A stretch of 64,000 nt of DNA from Acinetobacter lactucae (GTDB taxonomy: Bacteria; Pseudomonadota; Gammaproteobacteria; Pseudomonadales; Moraxellaceae). Location: contig NZ_LRPE01000002.1 in the NCBI RefSeq assembly GCF_001605885.1, forward strand, positions 1 to 64,000. The letters are read 5' to 3'. Position 1 is the first letter of the stretch, and every line of letters begins with the position of its first letter. The translations under genes and the position numbers were made by a program. The notes below the pieces were generated by a model. The model did no database searches. It was not told where the DNA came from and saw only the letters and a program-made list of their open reading frames with translations. This document shows positions 60,003 through 64,000 of the stretch, piece after piece.

Positions 60003-61790
60003 TTAATGAGAGTGTCTTGGAAGGTTGTCTTGATTTACGACTCGCATATATAAAGTTGCAGGTTCCAAACAACCACCAGTAGATAATTGGCCAACCATAT
60101 TGCGATACATTTCTTGCCAAGGCGTTTGAGAGGCAGAGACAGTTGGTTTCCATTCACGGCGGCGTTGTTCTAACTCTTCGTCAGAAATGAGTACGTTAAC
60201 GGAGCGTTTATTGAGATCAATGCGTAAACGGTCATTGGTCTTTAATAAAGCAATTCCACCGCCTACCGCCGCTTCGGGTGACATATTTAAAATAGAAGGG
60301 CTGGCAGACGTACCACTTTGGCGGCCATCTCCTAAGCAAGGCAGTGAATCAATCCCTTTTTTAATTAACTCCGCTGGAGGAGCCATATTGACGACTTCTG
60401 CGCTACCCGGATAACCAACAGTACCAGCACCACGGATGACCAAAATACAATGTTCATCAATGTTTAAAGCAGGGTCATTAATTCGTGCATGATAGTCCTC
60501 AGGACCTTCAAAAACGATCGCACGTGCTTCAAAGCTATTTTCACTATTTGGGTCAGATAAATAGGTTTTCTTAAATGCTTCACCCACGACAGACATTTTC
60601 ATAATGGCGCTGTCAAAGAAATTGCCGCTAAGCACAATAAAACCTGCACCATGTTTCAATGGTTGTTCATAAGGGAAGATGACATCTGCATTTGAAGTTT
60701 TTGCATTTTTAGCAATTTCCCCAATTGTTTTACCGCTGACTGATGCACAGTCTTCATGTAAAACGCCTGCTTTTTGTAATTCATGCAAAACAGCAGGAAC
60801 ACCGCCAGCACGGTGGAAACCTTCACCCAAATATTTGCCCGCTGGCATACAGTTTACAATGAGCGGAATGCTTTCCCCAACGCGTTGCCAATCTTCTAAA
60901 CTCAGCTCAATCCCCATATGACGAGCAATTGCAATGAGGTGAGGAGGGCAATTACTTGATGCACCTAATGCTGAAGCTACCGCAATGGCATTTTCAAATG
61001 ATTGTTTGTTCATGATTTTAGAAGGGCGTAAATCTTCTAGAACCATTTCACAAATTCTTTTGCCTGTCATATAGGCCATTTGCCCACGTTCACGATACGG
61101 CGCTGGAATACTTGCACATGTCGGTAAAGACATGCCCAAAGCTTCTGCCAAGGCATTCATAGAAAGTGCAGTGCCCATAGTGTTGCAATGTCCGACCGAA
61201 GGCGATGCTGAAGTGGTCATTTCCATGAACCCTTCATAATCAATTTCACCGGTGGCAAGTAAATTTCTGGCATGCCAAAGCACAGTACCAGAACCAATTA
61301 ACTCACCTTTAAAATGACCATCTAGCATTGGTCCACCAGACAACACAATGGCTGGTATATCTGTTGTTGCGGCAGCCATTAAACAAGCAGGTGTAGTTTT
61401 GTCACAACCTGTGGTTAGCACCACACCATCAAGCGGATAGCCATGTAATATTTCAACTAAGCCTAAGTAAGCTAAATTTCTGTCTAAGGCAGCAGTAGGG
61501 CGACGGGTTTGTTCTGCAATCGGGTGAACGGGGAATTCCATGGGAATACCACCCGCATCTCGAATACCTGCTTTAACCCGTTCAGCAAGTTCTTTGTGAT
61601 GACGGTTACATGGAGTTAAATCACTGCCCGTTTGTGCAATACCAATAATCGGGCGACCTGATTGTAGTTCGGCACGGGTCAGGCCATAATTCATATAACG
61701 CTCAACATAGAGTGCTGTCATGTCGGCATGTTCAGGATCATCAAACCATTCTTGGCTACGTAAAAAAATCCGTTTATTTTGATCATTCAT
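60003..61790 (-). CDS. IlvD/Edd-family sugar-acid dehydratase
   Basis: 595 residues, full length. TTGCDKTTPACLMAAA and SVGHCNTMGTALSMN hold the Cys ligands of the Fe-S cluster; GDGRQSGTSASPSILNMSPEAAVGG is the C-terminal signature. With the ketoglutarate semialdehyde dehydrogenase and FAH-type dehydratase flanking it, it is a pentonate-type (arabonate/xylonate) dehydratase rather than dihydroxy-acid dehydratase of Ile/Val synthesis. It forms 2-keto-3-deoxy acid. The actual sugar acid is not fixed by sequence; D-xylonate, L-arabonate or a related acid are possible. Confidence 0.9.
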   Translation of the reverse strand: MNDQNKRIFLRSQEWFDDPEHADMTALYVERYMNYGLTRAELQSGRPIIGIAQTGSDLTPCNRHHKELAERVKAGIRDAGGIPMEFPVHPIAEQTRRPTAALDRNLAYLGLVEILHGYPLDGVVLTTGCDKTTPACLMAAATTDIPAIVLSGGPMLDGHFKGELIGSGTVLWHARNLLATGEIDYEGFMEMTTSASPSVGHCNTMGTALSMNALAEALGMSLPTCASIPAPYRERGQMAYMTGKRICEMVLEDLRPSKIMNKQSFENAIAVASALGASSNCPPHLIAIARHMGIELSLEDWQRVGESIPLIVNCMPAGKYLGEGFHRAGGVPAVLHELQKAGVLHEDCASVSGKTIGEIAKNAKTSNADVIFPYEQPLKHGAGFIVLSGNFFDSAIMKMSVVGEAFKKTYLSDPNSENSFEARAIVFEGPEDYHARINDPALNIDEHCILVIRGAGTVGYPGSAEVVNMAPPAELIKKGIDSLPCLGDGRQSGTSASPSILNMSPEAAVGGGIALLKTNDRLRIDLNKRSVNVLISDEELEQRRREWKPTVSASQTPWQEMYRNMVGQLSTGGCLEPATLYMRVVNQDNLPRHSH

Positions 61791-61877
61791 TTTTTGATCC
61801 CTTCACTCATACTTTTTGAAATTTAGTTTATTCACGAGATGAATCTTACAATTCAGCCGATCGATAATACGTGAAAA

Positions 61878-63053
61878 TTACAGTAATTCACGTTGCTTTA
61901 AATTACGCATCAAAGCATTTATTCCAAAATTCCACGGCGTTGCTTTGTCGCTGGTCATAACCGTGTTGTATAAAGTACCAAGTTTAGGTGAATGAATACG
62001 GACGACATCTCCGACTTTATGGGTAAAGCCAGCCCCAGCTTGTTCACGATCTTGAGTAGGCGCAAATAAAGTTCCCAAAAACAGAACAAAACCGTCTGGA
62101 TATTGATGATTTTCATTGAGGGTTTGTTGAATTAAATCTTCTGGGTCACGGCTAATTTGAGACATGGAACTCACACCATTGAGCACAAAGTTATCTGTCC
62201 CTTCAATTTTCAGTTCAACATCGCAAGCACGAATGTCATTTAAAGTAAAAGTATTATCAAAAAGGCGAATAAACGGTCCGATTGCACACGATGCGTTATT
62301 ATCTTTGGCTTTACTCAACAGTAAGGCGCTACGGCCTTCAAAGTCCCTTAGATTCACATCGTTTCCTAAAGTTGCGCCTAAAATTTTACCGTGGCTATTT
62401 GCAACCAATACAACTTCTGGTTCCGGATTATTCCATTCAGATTTCGGGTGAATACCAATATTTTGGCCAGTTCCCACAGCCGCTAAAACGGGTGCTTTAG
62501 TAAAAATCTCAGCGTCGGTACCAATGCCCACCTCAAGATATTGAGACCACATTTTTTGCTCAATTAAATATTCTTTGAGTTGAAGGGCTTTTTCCGAGCC
62601 GGGTTCGATTGTTTTTAAATTATCACCGATTACCCCTTGTACCACTTCACGGATCGATTGAGCTTTTTGTGCATCGCCACCAGCTTGTTCTTCAATCACA
62701 CGCTCTAACATGCTTGCTGCAAAAGTAACACCAGCCGCTTTAATCACTTGTAAATCGATAGGGGCTAAAAAATATGCCTTGTTTGTATCTGGCTCAGCGA
62801 CTGTATTGGCAAATAACTCATCAATTGATCCAACTAATTTTCCTTCAATTTCAGATAAAGCTTTTAAAGGATCAGTGCTTTCAAGCAACTGAGAAATCGT
62901 GTGGAACTTTTCAGAAATATCAAAAACCTGATCGCCTTTTAAAAGAATCGGAGATGGACCGGAAATTTGATTTGGAATCCACGCACGGCCAATTAAACAT
63001 CCTTGAGTAGCATCGTCTGGTAATGAGTTCTGGGAATTTAAGGTAAAGTTCAT
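61878..63053 (-). CDS. FAH-family 2-keto-3-deoxy-acid dehydratase (XylX-like)
   Basis: 391 residues, the long FAH form. The metal site is in WNNPEPEVVLV (E-x-E) with later D in GNDVNLRDFEG; FLGTLFAPTQDR and GDVVRIHSPKLGTL close the fold. Size and the opening (GCLIGRAWIP) resemble Caulobacter XylX, which turns 2-keto-3-deoxyxylonate into 2-oxoglutarate semialdehyde. It is the first gene of the three-gene operon, 87 bases before the dehydratase, and lies divergent from a LysR gene. Confidence 0.87.
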   Translation of the reverse strand: MNFTLNSQNSLPDDATQGCLIGRAWIPNQISGPSPILLKGDQVFDISEKFHTISQLLESTDPLKALSEIEGKLVGSIDELFANTVAEPDTNKAYFLAPIDLQVIKAAGVTFAASMLERVIEEQAGGDAQKAQSIREVVQGVIGDNLKTIEPGSEKALQLKEYLIEQKMWSQYLEVGIGTDAEIFTKAPVLAAVGTGQNIGIHPKSEWNNPEPEVVLVANSHGKILGATLGNDVNLRDFEGRSALLLSKAKDNNASCAIGPFIRLFDNTFTLNDIRACDVELKIEGTDNFVLNGVSSMSQISRDPEDLIQQTLNENHQYPDGFVLFLGTLFAPTQDREQAGAGFTHKVGDVVRIHSPKLGTLYNTVMTSDKATPWNFGINALMRNLKQRELL

Positions 63054-63131
63054 TTAAAGCATCCTTCTTTTATTTGAAATCATGATATGTTTCTTATTTA
63101 ATAAACACCAATCGTAATAATTTAATTATTA

Positions 63132-63146
63132 ATAACGAAAAGTTAT
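63132..63146. promoter_or_regulatory. LysR-type dyad
   Basis: ATAAC-GAAAA-GTTAT in the 111-base gap between the XylX-like gene and the divergent LysR gene. T-N11-A spacing fits a LysR box. Confidence 0.5.
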
Positions 63147-63164
63147 CGAAAAGGATTTTTTTAA

Positions 63165-64000
63165 ATGGCAGATTTGACATACTCAAGCTTAAATAATTGG
63201 TTGAAATTCAAACATTTGGTTCTTCTTGAAACTTTAGCAAGAACCAATAACATGCATTCGGCCGCCGAGCAGATGAACTTAAGTCAGCCTGCGGTGAGTA
63301 AAATGCTAAAAGAAATTGAGAGTCTTCTGGGGTTTCAGGTCTTTGAGCGACTGCCTCGAAATATGCCAGTAACAGCTTTGGGCGAGCACGTGATTCGATA
63401 TGCGCAGCGAGTTTTAAATGATGCAAAGCATTTTGTCGAAGACATAGAAATTTTACGGTTGGGCGGTCACGGTTTTTTAAAAGTAGGTGGTATCTTTGCC
63501 GCAACCGCAGTGGTGATTCCAAACTCCATTATTGAGATTAAGAAACAATGGCCCTTACTTTCTATCGATGTTGTTGAACAAACCAGTGACCATTTAATGG
63601 AAATGTTAAGTGAGCATACTCTAGATTTAGCCATAGGCCGTTTTACCGATGTGACACAAAGTCAGTTTTTTGATTTTCAACCTTTAGGCCCAGAGCCGTT
63701 TTGTATTGTAGTTAATCATGCTCATCCATGTGCCCAGAAAAAGTTTTGTACATTAGAAGAATTACTAAATTGGCCATGGGTACTCTATCCTAAAGGAACG
63801 CCAATTCGAGAACGTATGGAAGGTGCATTTGCCAGAGCAAAAGTCAAAATTCCTTTAAATACGGTCAATACCATGTCGATGCAGACCTTTTTGCAGATCT
63901 TGAAAGGCGCCCCTATGGTGGGAATGTTGCCCGAAGCGATGGTGATTGATCAGGTAAAAGAAGGGCAATTACAGATTTTAGAAACAGATCTAATTTTAGA
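63165..64000 (+). CDS. LysR-family regulator of the sugar-acid operon (3' end outside window)
   Basis: The frame opens at ATG 63165 with AAAGGA 9 bases before it and is still open at the right edge (278 codons seen). HTH: NMHSAAEQMNLSQPAVSKMLKEIESLLG at ~35-62. The effector domain begins near 90 (HGFLKVGGIFAATAVVIPN) with ELLNWPWVLYPKGTPIRERM in the middle, a pattern of the GbpR/GguR-like sugar-acid regulators. Divergent from the pathway operon, so it is the expected controller. Confidence 0.9.
   Translation, partial: MADLTYSSLNNWLKFKHLVLLETLARTNNMHSAAEQMNLSQPAVSKMLKEIESLLGFQVFERLPRNMPVTALGEHVIRYAQRVLNDAKHFVEDIEILRLGGHGFLKVGGIFAATAVVIPNSIIEIKKQWPLLSIDVVEQTSDHLMEMLSEHTLDLAIGRFTDVTQSQFFDFQPLGPEPFCIVVNHAHPCAQKKFCTLEELLNWPWVLYPKGTPIRERMEGAFARAKVKIPLNTVNTMSMQTFLQILKGAPMVGMLPEAMVIDQVKEGQLQILETDLIL

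Noticed and set aside
63208..63522. 104-codon minus-strand frame near the right edge
   Set aside because: Antisense to the LysR gene starting at 63165, whose helix-turn-helix is clear.

Overview
The window is chromosomal DNA from a low-GC gammaproteobacterium, most likely Acinetobacter (baumannii complex or a close relative). I infer this from the AT-rich coding style, the dense packing of aromatic and amino-acid catabolic operons each beside its own regulator, and the mix of families (3-hydroxybenzoate/gentisate operon, QorB/QorR pair, two-partner CDI locus, C4-like phage RNA). No rRNA, tRNA or CRISPR array was seen.

Layout. (1) 1-4.9 kb: the end of a mobile island, with a very large tyrosine recombinase (5' end outside the window) overlapping a small partner gene. 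They look like the GmtZ and GmtX proteins of Gamma-Mobile-Trio islands. (2) 5.0-11.8 kb: an acetoacetate-decarboxylase-like protein, an alpha/beta hydrolase, an Old Yellow Enzyme, a saccharopine-dehydrogenase-like reductase, two DJ-1/PfpI proteins and a MerR regulator. Five promoters here share a MerR-type architecture (a 19-bp spacer carrying a CTTAAAG-N4-CTTTAAG-like dyad), so this reads as one regulon, probably for reactive carbonyl or electrophile stress. (3) 11.8-25.4 kb: more redox genes, each with a local regulator and visible operators: an NDH-2-like flavoprotein with Rrf2, an MBL-fold hydrolase with TetR, a quinone-oxidoreductase/SDR pair with HxlR, qorB/qorR, and an AraC-controlled four-gene operon that repeats the decarboxylase plus Old Yellow Enzyme pairing of region 2.

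(4) 25.4-34 kb: accessory DNA. It holds a duplicated TetR tail, an M20 amidohydrolase, a C4-like antisense RNA with an Ash-like ORF (prophage immunity remnant), an intact TetR, and a run of small lipoproteins and hypothetical genes, several closed by their own terminator. (5) 33.9-43.1 kb: a contact-dependent inhibition locus cdiB-cdiA-cdiI. The CdiA tip is a microbial-ribonuclease (barnase/RNase N1-T1) domain. The locus is flanked by a 24-bp direct repeat that lies in the 3' end of a LysR gene on the right and in a LysR relic on the left.

(6) 43-48.6 kb: LysR, omega-amino-acid:pyruvate aminotransferase, CoA-acylating semialdehyde dehydrogenase and APC permease, which together suit beta-alanine catabolism to acetyl-CoA. 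(7) 48.6-54.8 kb: LysR plus a complete 3-hydroxybenzoate to gentisate to fumarate and pyruvate operon with its AAHS transporter. (8) 54.9-58.3 kb: an EmrAB-like efflux pair with divergent TetR and a perfect palindromic operator. (9) 58.4-64 kb: a Weimberg-type sugar-acid pathway (IlvD/Edd dehydratase, FAH-family 2-keto-3-deoxy-acid dehydratase, 2-oxoglutarate semialdehyde dehydrogenase) with a divergent LysR gene that runs off the right edge.
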